DNA of 15,000 nucleotides from Mucor racemosus. Lineage: Eukaryota; Mucoromycota; Mucoromycetes; Mucorales; Mucoraceae. This document shows positions 1-9,975 of this stretch, piece by piece (the stretch's first letter is position 1; every line of letters begins with the position of its first letter). The position numbers and the translations under genes were made by a program. Location of the stretch: the NCBI GenBank assembly GCA_027405735.1, contig JAPEHQ010000044.1:1-15000 (forward strand), in the 5' to 3' direction. Below the pieces are notes generated by a model that saw only the letters and a program-made list of their open reading frames with translations, was not told where the DNA came from and did not search any database.

Positions 1-442
1 CACAAACTGGCTATTCATTTCAGAACGATTGTCAACCCAACGTTGACAGCTAAAAAACAAGAATGTATATCCTGGATATAATCCACAACGACCCTACTTT
101 GTGCATCAAGTTCTTTTCTGGAATGGCACTCCTAATCCTATCGCTTTTGTGCTTGGTTGAAAGACTGTGGTAAATTTGTTAGAGTGTTGCTACTCTTGGT
201 ACACTTGACTTCAGGTCAGCCAAGTAGAATGTCTGAACTCACCGAGGCTAGTACCATCTGTAATCCCCATGAGGGAGGAACCAGAAGTTTATATTTTGCA
301 TAACACTATTATGTTGGTTCAAAGTTACAACAAGTCAAAAGCCATAACTGGTCAAGAATGTTGGTGGCAAGATTTTTGCCAAAGTATCTTCTTCCCATGT
401 TCCTAACTTACTTGGTCTGTGTTAGACCAATTGAACAGTGAG

Positions 443-445
<3 letters not shown>

Positions 446-476
<31 letters not shown>
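446..476 (+). repeat. A31 homopolymer in the first visible intron of copy A
   Basis: An uninterrupted run of 31 A lies 8 nt after the GTGAGT donor at 438 of an 86-nt intron. The matching intron of copy B has no such run. It is probably a slippage expansion, and its length in the assembly is not reliable. Confidence 0.9.
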
Positions 477-482
<6 letters not shown>

Positions 483-945
483 ATTTGATTATGATTGGAG
501 TGATTTAACAATTTTGTTCCTAGATTATGCGTGGACTATGTTTATCCTAATATGTCTGATGTGTAGAAAGAAACAAGATAAAAGCAAACTATAGAGATAT
601 GCTTTTCGTTGAAAATGGTAAACTACTTTCCACTACTCAAGTAACTAATACTTTAGCAAGGTAAATTGGTTTGAATCACACTGCGTTTGAAAAAAAACAA
701 GTATATACTAATCAACATGTATGCTTGTTTAGATATTCGGCAAGATTTATTAATGCACGAATCACAGTTTCAATGTACAGACAAATAGCTGTATGCTTGA
801 TGTGGGTTTGGATTGCCCACTTTGATAGGATTACTGGTCATACTCTCACCGAAGAAGAATCACAAGAGCTCACAGAATATGCAGATATGAGACAAGCAAG
901 AGAAATTGACGGTTTAATGTATAATGAACAGGTATATTGTTGTGG

Positions 946-947
<2 letters not shown>

Positions 948-981
<34 letters not shown>
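948..981 (+). repeat. T34 homopolymer in the third visible intron of copy A
   Basis: An uninterrupted run of 34 T lies between the donor at 932 (GTATAT) and the acceptor ending at 1025 (TGCAG). The exons on either side are conserved, so the run is intronic. The matching intron of copy B has only a run of about 9 A on its sense side. Confidence 0.9.
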
Positions 982-984
<3 letters not shown>

Positions 985-2432
985 TGACTTGATAAAACTG
1001 ATTCAATCTTTCTTTGCATATGCAGTCTGCTCATAGCAGATCTGTTGGCAACCGTTTTTACGGTTATTCTACCAGTGATTTCAGACACCTTGGCAGAGAG
1101 GCACTCCATAACTTTTGGCTTTGCTCTAAAGAATGGGGATTATTGTTGAGTAAGTATTTCATGTATATACTAAAACTTGATTTGCTCATCAGTTGAATAG
1201 ACCTTCCTTATGCTGCATCAGATATTCCAACAAAATCAAGCACTGTAATCAAAAGAGTCAATTTGCATGATATTGAAAGTGATCGGCCCTTTTCCAAACG
1301 TAATTATAATACAATAGTTACTAGTTAATCCTTGAATACTACAATATCGTTTTTTTTTTTCTAGTTCGTTGTGATAATGAATCCCGTTCAAATCAAGCTC
1401 TGACAATTGTCAATAACTTTGCAGTTGAAAACAATGTCATTATAAATGCTCCAAATGTCAATTATGCTGTCGCAGGTAAATATTTGAACATTTCATGTAT
1501 TTTCCATCCTAACGCATGTGTAACACCTAGCTCCTATTTCATTTGCACTTTTGGCAGAATTGCGTAGTTTCTTAAAAGACAATAATGCTAAATTCTCTTG
1601 CCCAGAGCAAGCAATCGCGATTAATGCAGTTTTAAATATCAAGAAGGATATGTTGATTGTGCTACCAACTGGGGCGGGGAAAACCCTTGTGTATATGCTA
1701 CCAATTTACATTTATAAAAAGAATCCTGCTCGTCGCATGATGACAATTGTCATTGTCCCTCTTGTGGCATTGACATTTGATCTGAAACGGCGTTGTCAGG
1801 ATTCCGGAATCACATACACTACGTGGAAAGGTATTCTTTTTTTTTTCTATTTATTTACAGAAACACAAAGACTTACACTGGCTTGTATCATGTTAGATTA
1901 TGCTGATAATAGTGATAGAAATGCCGATATCTTGTTTCTGGCTATAGAACAGTGAACTGACCTGTCTCTATTGGCTTTATAGATGAAAAGTATCAAAGCA
2001 ACGAAATCACTGCCATTTTTGTGGAAGAGGCACATTTGATTATATCTTGGAGTGACTTTCGCCCTCATTTCAATGATTTACCATCGTTCAGAAGATATAA
2101 TTCAATTCCATGGATTTTACTCTCTGCTACCGTGCCATACTATCTCGAGCAAGAACTATCCAAAATGTTTGGTAATATGTCAGTTGTTCGCAAAAACTCC
2201 AACCGCCCAAATTTGGTATTCTATTGTAATTGATTGATAACAATATCGAGATCACCAATTATGTTTGGGTTTGGATACAAAAACATTGCTTGCGACAACG
2301 TAAACCCACTATCGTATACGTTCGAGAGATCAAAGATATCGATAATCTGGTTTTTCATTTAAAACAATTGTCCACACAAAGCCTGTACTCATCTTTTCGT
2401 AAATGACTAGCTATTGTTACTCCCGATTTGAA

Positions 2433-4165
2433 AACATACTCCTAAAACATACTCCTAAAAAAATAGCGTACGCTATTTTTTAATTTCTCGATATTATGAG
2501 TATTGAAATTGATTTTTAAAACTTTAGAGGGCTATCTTGTATGAACATGCACCTACTTTTGAAAAGATTATTTTTTTAAGCATTTTTGCTTGAGAAATGC
2601 TCAACAAAGTAAAACATACTCCCAAGAATTAATCATTTCAGATACCGTTGTCCAACATGCTCCTCAAAATACAGCGTGCTGTATTTTTTAATTTCTCGGT
2701 TCTATGAATATTGAAATTATTTTTAAAGTGTTAAGTGCTGTCTGATATGAACGTGCACCTATATTTGAAAGGATTGATTTTTATAAGCATCTTTGCTTGA
2801 GAAATGCTCACCAAAGTAAAACATACTCCCAAGAATTAGTCATTTCAGATACCGTTGTTCAACATACTCCTCGAAATACAGCGTGTTGTATTTTTTAATT
2901 TCTCGGTTCTATGAATATTGCAAATAATTTTTAAAGTGTTAAAGTGCTGTCTGATATGAACGTGCACCTATATTTGAAAGGATTGATTTTATAAGCATCT
3001 TTGCTTGAGAAATGCTCACCAAAGTAAAACATACTCCCAAGATTAAGTCATTTCAGATACCGTTGTCCAACATGCTCCTCAAAATACAGCGTGCTGTATT
3101 TTTTAATTTCTCGGTTCTATGAATATTGAAATTAATTTTTAAAGTGTTAAAGTGCTGTCTGATATGAACATGCACCTATATTTGAAAGGATTAGTTTTTT
3201 TAAGCATCTTTGCTTCAGAAATGCTCAACAAAGTAAAACATACTCCCAAGATTGAGTCATTTCAGGTACCGTTGTCCCACATACTCCTCATAAAAAGACA
3301 TGCTCCTCAAAATACAGTGTACTCTATTTTTTAATTTCTAGGTACTATGAGTATTGAAGTTGATTTTTAAAACTTTAAAGTGCTGTCTGGTATGAACATG
3401 CACCTATATTTGAAAGGATTGATTTTTATAAGCATCTTTGCTCGAGAAATGCCCACCAAAGCAAAACATACTCCCAAAATTAGTCATTTCAGATACCGTT
3501 GTCCAACATACTCCTCAAATATAGCGTGCTGTATTTTTTAATTTCTCGGTACTATGAGTATTGAAATTAATTTTTAAAACTTTAAAAAGCTGTCTGATAT
3601 GAACATGCACCTGCACTCAAAAAGATTAGTTTTTTTAAGAATTTTTGCTTGAGAAATGCTCAACAAAGTAAAATATACTCCCAAGATTGAGCCATTTCAG
3701 ATACCGTTGTCCAACATGCTCCTCAAAATACAGCGTGCTGTATTTTTAATTTCTCGGTACTATGAATATTGAAATTAATTTTTAAAACTTTAAGTGCTGG
3801 CTGGTATGAACATGCACCTATATTTGAAAGGATTAGTTTTTATAAGCATCTTTGCTTGAGAAATGCTCACCAAAGTAAAACATACTCCCAAAATTAGTCA
3901 TTTCAGATACCGTTGTCCAACATGCTCCTCAAAATACAGCGTGCTGTATTTTTTAATTTCTCGGTTCTATGAATATTGAAATTAATTTTTAAAGTGTTAA
4001 AGTGCTGTCTGATATGAACGTGCACCTATATTTGAAAGGATTGATTTTTATAAGCATCTTTGCTTGAGAAATGCTCACCAAAGTAAAACATACTCCCAAA
4101 AATCAATCATTTCAGGTACCGTTGTCTCACATACTTCTCATAAAAAGGCATGCTCTTCTATTTTT
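2433..4165. repeat. Satellite array of about eight 207-bp tandem units
   Basis: The landmark ACCGTTGT recurs at 2644, 2851, 3059, 3268, 3495, 3703, 3909 and 4118. Spacings are 207, 208, 209, 227, 208, 206 and 209, and the 227-bp unit has a small internal duplication of the CATACTCCTC type. Each unit carries two ACATACTCC motifs, an A/T-flanked palindrome (AAATACAGCGTGCTGTATTT in most units), the hairpin-like AAGCATCTTTGCTT, and a conserved GAACRTGCACCT block. The units differ by scattered substitutions and small indels and hold no conserved reading frame. The array separates copy A, which ends about 28 bp to its left, from the gene at 4293. It looks like a subtelomeric or pericentromeric satellite; a non-coding RNA origin cannot be excluded. 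Confidence 0.95.
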
Positions 4166-4292
4166 TATTTGTAGCGTTTTCTTTTTCTGATATTTCTTTT
4201 TAAATATTAAAATACGCACTTCAACTCTAGTAAGGATCGATATATATATTATAAAGATATTACATATTAACCGACAACATATACTTTAGATT
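4166..4292 (+). promoter_or_regulatory. Probable promoter and 5' leader of the gene at 4293
   Basis: This AT-rich stretch between the last satellite unit and the ATG contains TATATATATTATAAAG at about 4240-4255, a plausible TATA-type element about 40-50 bp before the start codon. No specific operator is recognised. Confidence 0.35.
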
Positions 4293-5559
4293 ATGGAATC
4301 ATACAGAAGAATTTTTGCTAAATTACGCGAAAAAGTAGAGGATGATCCGTTCTATAATCATGAAAACGAGGTGGAGCTCGCGTTTCAAATAATATCAGCG
4401 TTTGAAGCAATTTCTACGTGTAAGTCTGGCATATGTTTTTTATATGAATTGAACTAAAATGGCATTAATCTACTAGATACTGTAGGAATACAGTTAAAAA
4501 ATGATATTGTTGACGCATTTAGAGAGATACAAAATGATATGAACAAAGAAGCTACTTCAGTTATTAGTATCGAAGAAAGTGATGAAGATGTCTTTGAAAT
4601 TCCAGAACTTGCAATGATGAGACCAATACAAGGGATGGAAGAGGATGAAGAGCAAAGTATAGTTGAAGATGATGGCAACGATATTATTGTAACTCATGAA
4701 CGAACATTGAAAAGACCTAGAAAAAGAGTTCAAAATAAAAATAAAAAGCAACATATCAACATGGGCTGGATTAAAAACAGACTATCAAATCATGCATATA
4801 AAGTAAGCATATATAACATTGCTCAACTCTACATGTGTCTCATCCACAATTCTATTTAGACTTTCATTTGTTTTTTGGAGATGAGGAGAAATTAAGAAAA
4901 GTCGTAAAGGAAAGGTTTACTTTAATCCTTCAAGCCAGTAATAGCTTAGAAAATAGAGATGTTGCTAATATAGTGGATCTTCAAGGAATACCCATTGATT
5001 TGCAGGATGCAATTGTTTGCTATTTGGATGCCACAACTAAAAAGACTACCGAAAATTTTAGAGCATACAGCATTGCAAAAACAATAGCAGATAAGGTGGA
5101 TAACGCTAATAGTGGATTCGACACATTAGAGAGTAAAAGAAAGCAGATCAAGCATATTTATGCAATATTGAGAAGTACTAAAAATGCATTGCTGCTAAAG
5201 AAATACATAGCAACTTAACACTATTGATGATAGAATCTTTCAAAACCCCAGGTGAAGGAACTAATTTTGGTCTGCATTGCAAAAAGTGTAAGATACTGGC
5301 TGATAGAGTGGGATTGTTTGCTTTGGTAATTCCAGAAGTGTTTTCAAAAGATTTTATTTTAAAGGTAACGAAGGGTGTATGGATTTATGATGATGGAATG
5401 AGATATACGAGCACTCATTATTTTGTTTCTCTTTTTTATAAGAATGTCAACGAGGAAAATGTAGAGAACATCTATAATGTAGCAGAAAGTCAATTAGCTG
5501 ATAAGCTAATGGATGCTGCAATTGTAGATGGTATATATGTTATAGAAGGAGAAGAATAA
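4293..5559 (+). CDS. Unrecognised three-exon gene with acidic and basic linker
   Basis: I do not recognise this protein of about 380 residues. Exon 1 is 4293-4419 (start MESYRRIFAK), with donor GTAAGT at 4420 and acceptor TACTAG ending at 4476. Exon 2 is 4477-4802, with donor GTAAGC and acceptor ATTTAG ending at 4859. Exon 3 is 4860-5559. Exon 2 has an acidic stretch (EESDEDVFE, MEEDEEQSIVEDDGND) and then a basic cluster (KRPRKR, NKNKK) that could be a nuclear localisation signal, so a nuclear role is possible. The C-terminal part (CKKCKILAD, WIYDDGMRYTSTHYF, ending EGEE) has one CxxC pair and no family I can name. The exon 2 to 3 phases fail by one base, and the frame shifts again near 5209-5216. 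Each is restored by one added base, so sequence errors or early decay are both possible. AATAAA at 5555 and 5560 fits its 3' end. It converges on the minus-strand gene ending at 5751. Confidence 0.6.
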
Positions 5560-5565
5560 AATAAA
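5555..5565 (+). terminator. AATAAA polyadenylation signals after the 4293 gene
   Basis: Two overlapping AATAAA hexamers (5555-5560 and 5560-5565) lie at the stop codon. The following stretch to 5711 is AT-rich and I see no gene in it. Confidence 0.4.
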
Positions 5566-5711
5566 CAATATGTAAAGTAGTGGTATACTGCTGGGTGATG
5601 ATGATTGAAATACTTTTTGTTTGATGGATTTTAAAAGGATAGAAGAGGAATTGCTGGATGATATTATACTTGAGAATCATTTATTACATTAGCTGTTGTA
5701 GTAGGAAACAA

Positions 5712-5721
5712 TTTATTTATT
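5712..5721 (-). terminator. AATAAA polyadenylation signals of the minus-strand gene
   Basis: On the minus strand two overlapping AATAAA hexamers lie about 30 nt after the TAA at 5753-5751. They fit the 3' end of the recombinase-helicase gene. The two convergent genes leave under 200 bp between their stop codons. Confidence 0.45.
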
Positions 5722-5750
5722 GATGTTAGAATATAGTTTGATGGTTTCGT

Positions 5751-8700
5751 TTAAATTTCTTTGAGGTAAAAATACTTGAACAAAAAGCCAACAAGGACAA
5801 GATAGTTATATATGACATACTTTGAGTTCTTTGAAAAGAGCCATTCATCAAATAAATTGTCGTTGGTAGGACAATCAACACTGAAGTTATGGAAAATAGG
5901 ATTATTACTGTTGCGAAAGTACCACCAGCAAACAATTATATATTTATCCTTGAGATACCGAACGTTGCAGTTCCTAATAGTACTGTTTGTATGGAGAGCA
6001 ATGCCTTCAATACTTTCATTTGGCATAAGACAACCATAGCATATTTCATATGGTGCGAAGTATTTACGTAAACTGATGGTTTTTTTTTTTTGCTGATTAG
6101 ATAAAACACTATTAATATCAATCTGAATTGAATTACTTACTTCTTTTTATATTTGCATTCTCTTGAGCCACAACCTGAATGAAAGCATTGTAAACAGAGG
6201 CTGTCATTTTGAATAATAGGGCAATGAGGCAATGCATGTTGATTATTTTCAATTGAAACACTGTCGCTTTCCAACGATTTGTTAAAAAAGCAAAGAGAAC
6301 AAATGTCAAAGGCAAATTGGCTGTTATAGTCTTGCAATGCAATTAATAACGCCTTTTTTTCTATCAAATTAGCATTAATAGCAATAGTTTTCTTGTAATT
6401 GATACAGAAATAGAATTTGAAAATTGCAGTGACTCTAAAAAGTGGGATTCCCTGTTGTTTGATGGTACAGTTAATACAGAAAGACTTGGATTTTCTCTAT
6501 CGTGTTATTATTATCAGTATCTTCAAATGTGAATTTTGTGGTTGTATCTTACTTTTGCTTATAGCATACATCACATAGCTCATTTGAGAGGTCACTGAAA
6601 CAACTAATTGCTACCTGATCAACAAGAGAATTGAGACCAAATCGTCTGCACTGTTTGTCATTCTATCGAGAATAGTTAGTAAAAGTTGATTTAATGCAAT
6701 TTGATTCATATATATATACATACTTTGAGAACATTCAAGTATCTTTTTAGCTGGTCTTGAGCAATGGAAAATTGCAAACTATTGTCATTACTAGGACGAT
6801 AGCTGCCAAGTTTATCCAAATCTCTTTGGTTGGTAAAAGTGATGTAATAGGCCTTCTGGCCATCTCTACCAGCTCTTCCACCCATTTGAATGGCCTCTGG
6901 GCCACTATAGCTAGCACCAGCTTGAATTACAAATCGAACATTGCTCTTGTCGATTCCCATACCAAAGCTGGAAGTTGCAACAACGATAGGAGCCTTGTCA
7001 TTCATAAATGCCATTTGGCTATTTTCCTTTTGCGTCTGATTCATTTTGGCATGATAGCCAACAGCTTGAATAGTGTCTGAGAATTCATTGATTTTTTTTA
7101 CAAGTTCATCAACTTGGTCAATATATCTAACATATATAATTGTAGCATGTTTTTGAATGATGCATTTTGATTTCAAAAGATTCAAGACAGCTAAATTAAT
7201 GTCTTTTTCAAAATGGCACGTATAACTCAAATTTGGTCTATTACATGATTTTCGGATAACATTAATATTACCAAACATTTTGGACAACTCTTGCTCCAAA
7301 TATACCGGGACAGTCGCCGACAGAAGAGTCCACGGAACTGACGCATAACGTCTGAATTGGGCCAAGTTGTTGAATTCTGTTCTGAAGGACCCCCAAGTGA
7401 TACAAGGTGAGCTTCATCCAGAACTATTCGAGCTATCTCATTTTTTTTATGCTTAACATCTAAAAAAGCCAGAAGACTTAAATCAGTACAATGCTCTACA
7501 GCAAGAAACAAATATCAGCGTTTTCGTCGGTATTATCAGCTCCTAGTTTATTGGGAATAATATTAAGTGAGTTTTTATGATCTAATATTGATGTGAATGA
7601 TAAGCTACCTTTCCAAGTTGTGTAAGTAATATTTGACATGTTGCATCTGTTTTTCAAATCAAAAGTCAAAGCTACCAAAGGAACAATAACAATTGTCATC
7701 ATACTTTGGCTCACATGTTTTTTTTCAATAAACACAGGTAGCAAAAAGACAAGCGTTTTTCCAGCACCAGTTGGGAGGACTACCAACAGATCTTTCTTCG
7801 CATTCAATACCGCATTTACTGCGCTTGCTTGTTCCGAGCATGAGAACTTTGCTTCAGGATCCTGAAGAAAAGACTGTAACTCTTGTAACAAAGCATACGA
7901 GATGGGTTCTTGTTGAGAAAAAGATTAGACGTTATACATTGATGATAATATTTAAAGTTTACCTTCGACAGCAGTGTTTACATTTGGAGCATTGATAATG
8001 ATATTATTTTCAACGGCGAAATTGTTTACTACTGTAACTGATTGACTAGCTACATTATGAGAAAAACGACCTAGATAGGATGAGTAAAAGATGCAAAATA
8101 TGAATAAAGAACGAAATCAACCAAGTACATATAAGTATATTTACTTTTTGAAGCAGGAAGAGTATTATCATCATCACCATCATCATTGATATTGATTCTT
8201 TTAATAGAGATTGATGTTGATGAAATTTCAAAATCAGAATATGGCAAGTCTATACATTATTTGATCAATTAGTAAATAGAATTCTAACAGCCAATATAAT
8301 ATACACTTACTCAATAATAAAGCCCATTCTTTGGAGCAAAGCATAAAATTGTGTAAATGCTCTCTACTCAAGTATCTGTAATCTTGGTTACTATAACCGT
8401 AGAATCTAGTGCCGATGTTTCTACTATGTGCTGCCTACATTTTGTAAAAAAAAAAGTGTTTTTTTTAAGAAAAGGCTAATATGTTTGAGAAGAGACGCCA
8501 ACTTACTTGCTCATTATACAAAAGACCTTGATTGTCTCGTGTTGTACGGATATCTTCAAATCCTAGAACTTCATTCTCTTCTTCTTGAGAAACAATATTA
8601 TCAACAGCTATATTGAAGTGCTTGATCCAAACCCACATGAAACAGACAGATATTTGTCTATACATGGAAACTGTGAGGGTAGACCCAATAAATCTTAAAG

Positions 8701-9850
8701 AATATCTGTACATGTACATGTTAGTAAAATGCTTTTTACATGCAGAAAATATTAAAAAATAAAATGAAAACTTTGATAAACTGTTTGTTAGTTGAGCAGT
8801 AGTAAGAATTTTGCCGTTTACAACAAAGAGCATATCCCTATAGTTTGATATTCTCTTTTTTCTTTCTTTTTCAGAAAGTTCAGAATACAATAAATGAGCA
8901 CAAAACCTTTTACAAACTTGTTAAAGCTGTGATTTTACGAGGGAAAAAGGATCACTCTACAATATTATACTTACTTTTCCATTGGCCTTACACATACCAA
9001 ATAGGTAAGGAAGATTGGCAATAAATTTTGGCAGAAATCTTGCAATCATCATATCTTTTCCAGTTCTACTACGAGATTTATTGTACGATTGGACAAACAT
9101 CACCGTATTGTGTACCCAATACAAGCTTCTTGGCCCAGATTCAGTGTTACAAATGGAACTGGATTCCAACAGTTCTGTACCTCTGCTAGGTTGTCCACTT
9201 GTAAGATGTATGAGGATAGTCATAATCTTTACAAACTCGCCAGCATCCTTCATCCAACTTCCAAATGCAACCTTGTTTTCGGATGCTCCATCACCGAGGA
9301 ACTTGACACTTAAGTCAAAATCATTGCAAATGATGTTCAAAATATAAGATCTTTCCTCTTCTCGAGTTAATGAAGGATTAGATCTATCATTGTAGAAAGA
9401 ATAGCCAAACTTTGTATTTTGCATTTTTTCGATGAAATTTGTTTGCATTGGATTCTCTGGATCCAATAAATTGGGCAAAGGACGACCAAAAAGTAGCTTC
9501 TTCACCATTATATCAGTAGCAAGATTTGACAGGTCGGCTATCAATTTTCGCAATTTAGCTAGAGAAAAATGCTCGCCGTTGCATGTCAGACCCTCAAATT
9601 GGTTATTGCTATCCCAAATAATGTTGGGTCGGGGAGCGTCTTCAGCAAGAATAGTTTTTCCCAACCGAAGGGCAGCAATATGGTCATAAAATGGTGTATG
9701 ATTATCTTCATAAAGCCAATATAAATAATCGTTATAATTATTTGATCGAGAAGCTCCAATGTTATCCGATGCAATTTGGGCATGATTTATTTGCAAGGTA
9801 TGAATTAACTCTTGTAAATAATCGGGATCGGATTGTATAGATGAAGACAT
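5751..9850 (-). CDS. Tyrosine-recombinase-like / RecQ-family helicase fusion (copy B)
   Basis: A large protein of about 1,150 residues resembling fungal telomere-linked/subtelomeric RecQ proteins, presumably nuclear and ATP-dependent. Exons, about eleven (minus strand): 9850-8994 (or 8975), 8906-8772, 8705-8507, 8434-8311, 8249-8145, 8070-7963, 7908 (or 7881)-7609, 7542-6724, 6662-6553, 6496-6141, 6092-5751. Recombinase-like part: GQPSRGTE (R223), YNKS (K258), SMYRQ, then AHSRNIGTRFY, where His-x8-Tyr matches the tyrosine-recombinase active-site spacing. Helicase part: F-S-Q region, PTGAGKT, DEAH, SATVP, ATIIYVR, GMGID, QMGGRAGRDG. A RecQ zinc-binding segment follows (CRRFGL, CDVC), then Cys-rich exons (ICSLC, CLQC, ICYGC, VCWW). 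The start MSSSIQSD opens a clean exon. Single-base shifts lie at 7510-7512, 7390-7394, 6388-6391 and 6080-6091, all in homopolymers. The exon 1 to 2 splice is uncertain. Residues upstream of R223 are shorter than in the usual fused proteins; the missing half resembles the divergent gene at 9976. Confidence 0.85.
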
Positions 9851-9975
9851 ATTTTCAGGTCAAACAATTAGAGATTACAGAGCATGAAATAATACACGTA
9901 TGGCACAGTTATTTAAAAACTATTTATAGTGGTCACCTAGTTGAGTTTTTCAGTAACCCTTTTAACTTTTATAAT
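9851..9975. promoter_or_regulatory. Shared divergent promoter between the two element genes
   Basis: Only 125 bp separate the start codons at 9850 (minus) and 9976 (plus). The stretch is AT-rich and holds TATTTATAG near 9923-9931 and TATAAT just before the plus-strand ATG. Such a short gap suggests that the two genes are transcribed together from one bidirectional promoter. This is an inference from spacing, as no factor site is recognised. The plus frame is open back to 9841, so an upstream start overlapping the other gene is formally possible. Confidence 0.5.

Larger units (their letters stand above)
1..2405 (+). pseudogene. Truncated relic (copy A) of a tyrosine-recombinase/RecQ-helicase gene
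   Basis: This is a second, decayed copy of the minus-strand gene at 5751-9850, seen exon by exon. Approximate exons are 1-437, 524-660, 733-931, 1026-1149, 1201-1299, 1365-1475, 1558-1830 and 1861-2405. The third and fourth exons match the other copy exactly in length (199 and 124 nt). It keeps GQPSR of the recombinase box I (GTE changed to MSE), SMYRQ, AHS...RFYGY, the helicase PTGAGKT, EEAH in place of DEAH, and SATVP. It is broken by a stop near 53, frameshifts near 300, 357, 558 and 1981, and a TGA at 1953-1955 where copy B has TGT. It stops in the helicase motif IV region (IVYVRE) just before the satellite, so motifs V and VI and the zinc-binding region are missing. The 5' end lies outside the window. 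Non-functional as a helicase. Confidence 0.88.

Noticed and set aside
2433..4165. CRISPR-like array
   Set aside because: The repeated unit is about 207 bp and directly tandem, with no short constant repeat alternating with unique spacers; it is a satellite.
5812..6071. Plus-strand open frames opposite the last exon of the minus-strand gene
   Set aside because: The minus-strand frame holds a conserved-looking Cys-rich C-terminus (ICYGC, VCWW); the plus-strand frames are shadows.
7390..7512. Programmed ribosomal frameshifting in the helicase exon
   Set aside because: There are two shifts close together, no slippery heptamer with following structure was recognised, and similar one-base losses occur across three genes; sequence error or decay is simpler.
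9015..9689. Plus-strand open frames opposite the recombinase exon
   Set aside because: They overlap a continuous minus-strand coding exon whose residues match copy A; no independent signal supports them.
5751..9850. Helitron (Rep/Helicase) transposon
   Set aside because: The helicase has RecQ motifs (DEAH, QMGGRAGRDG, CRRFGL zinc segment), not Pif1 type, and no HUH Rep domain is seen.
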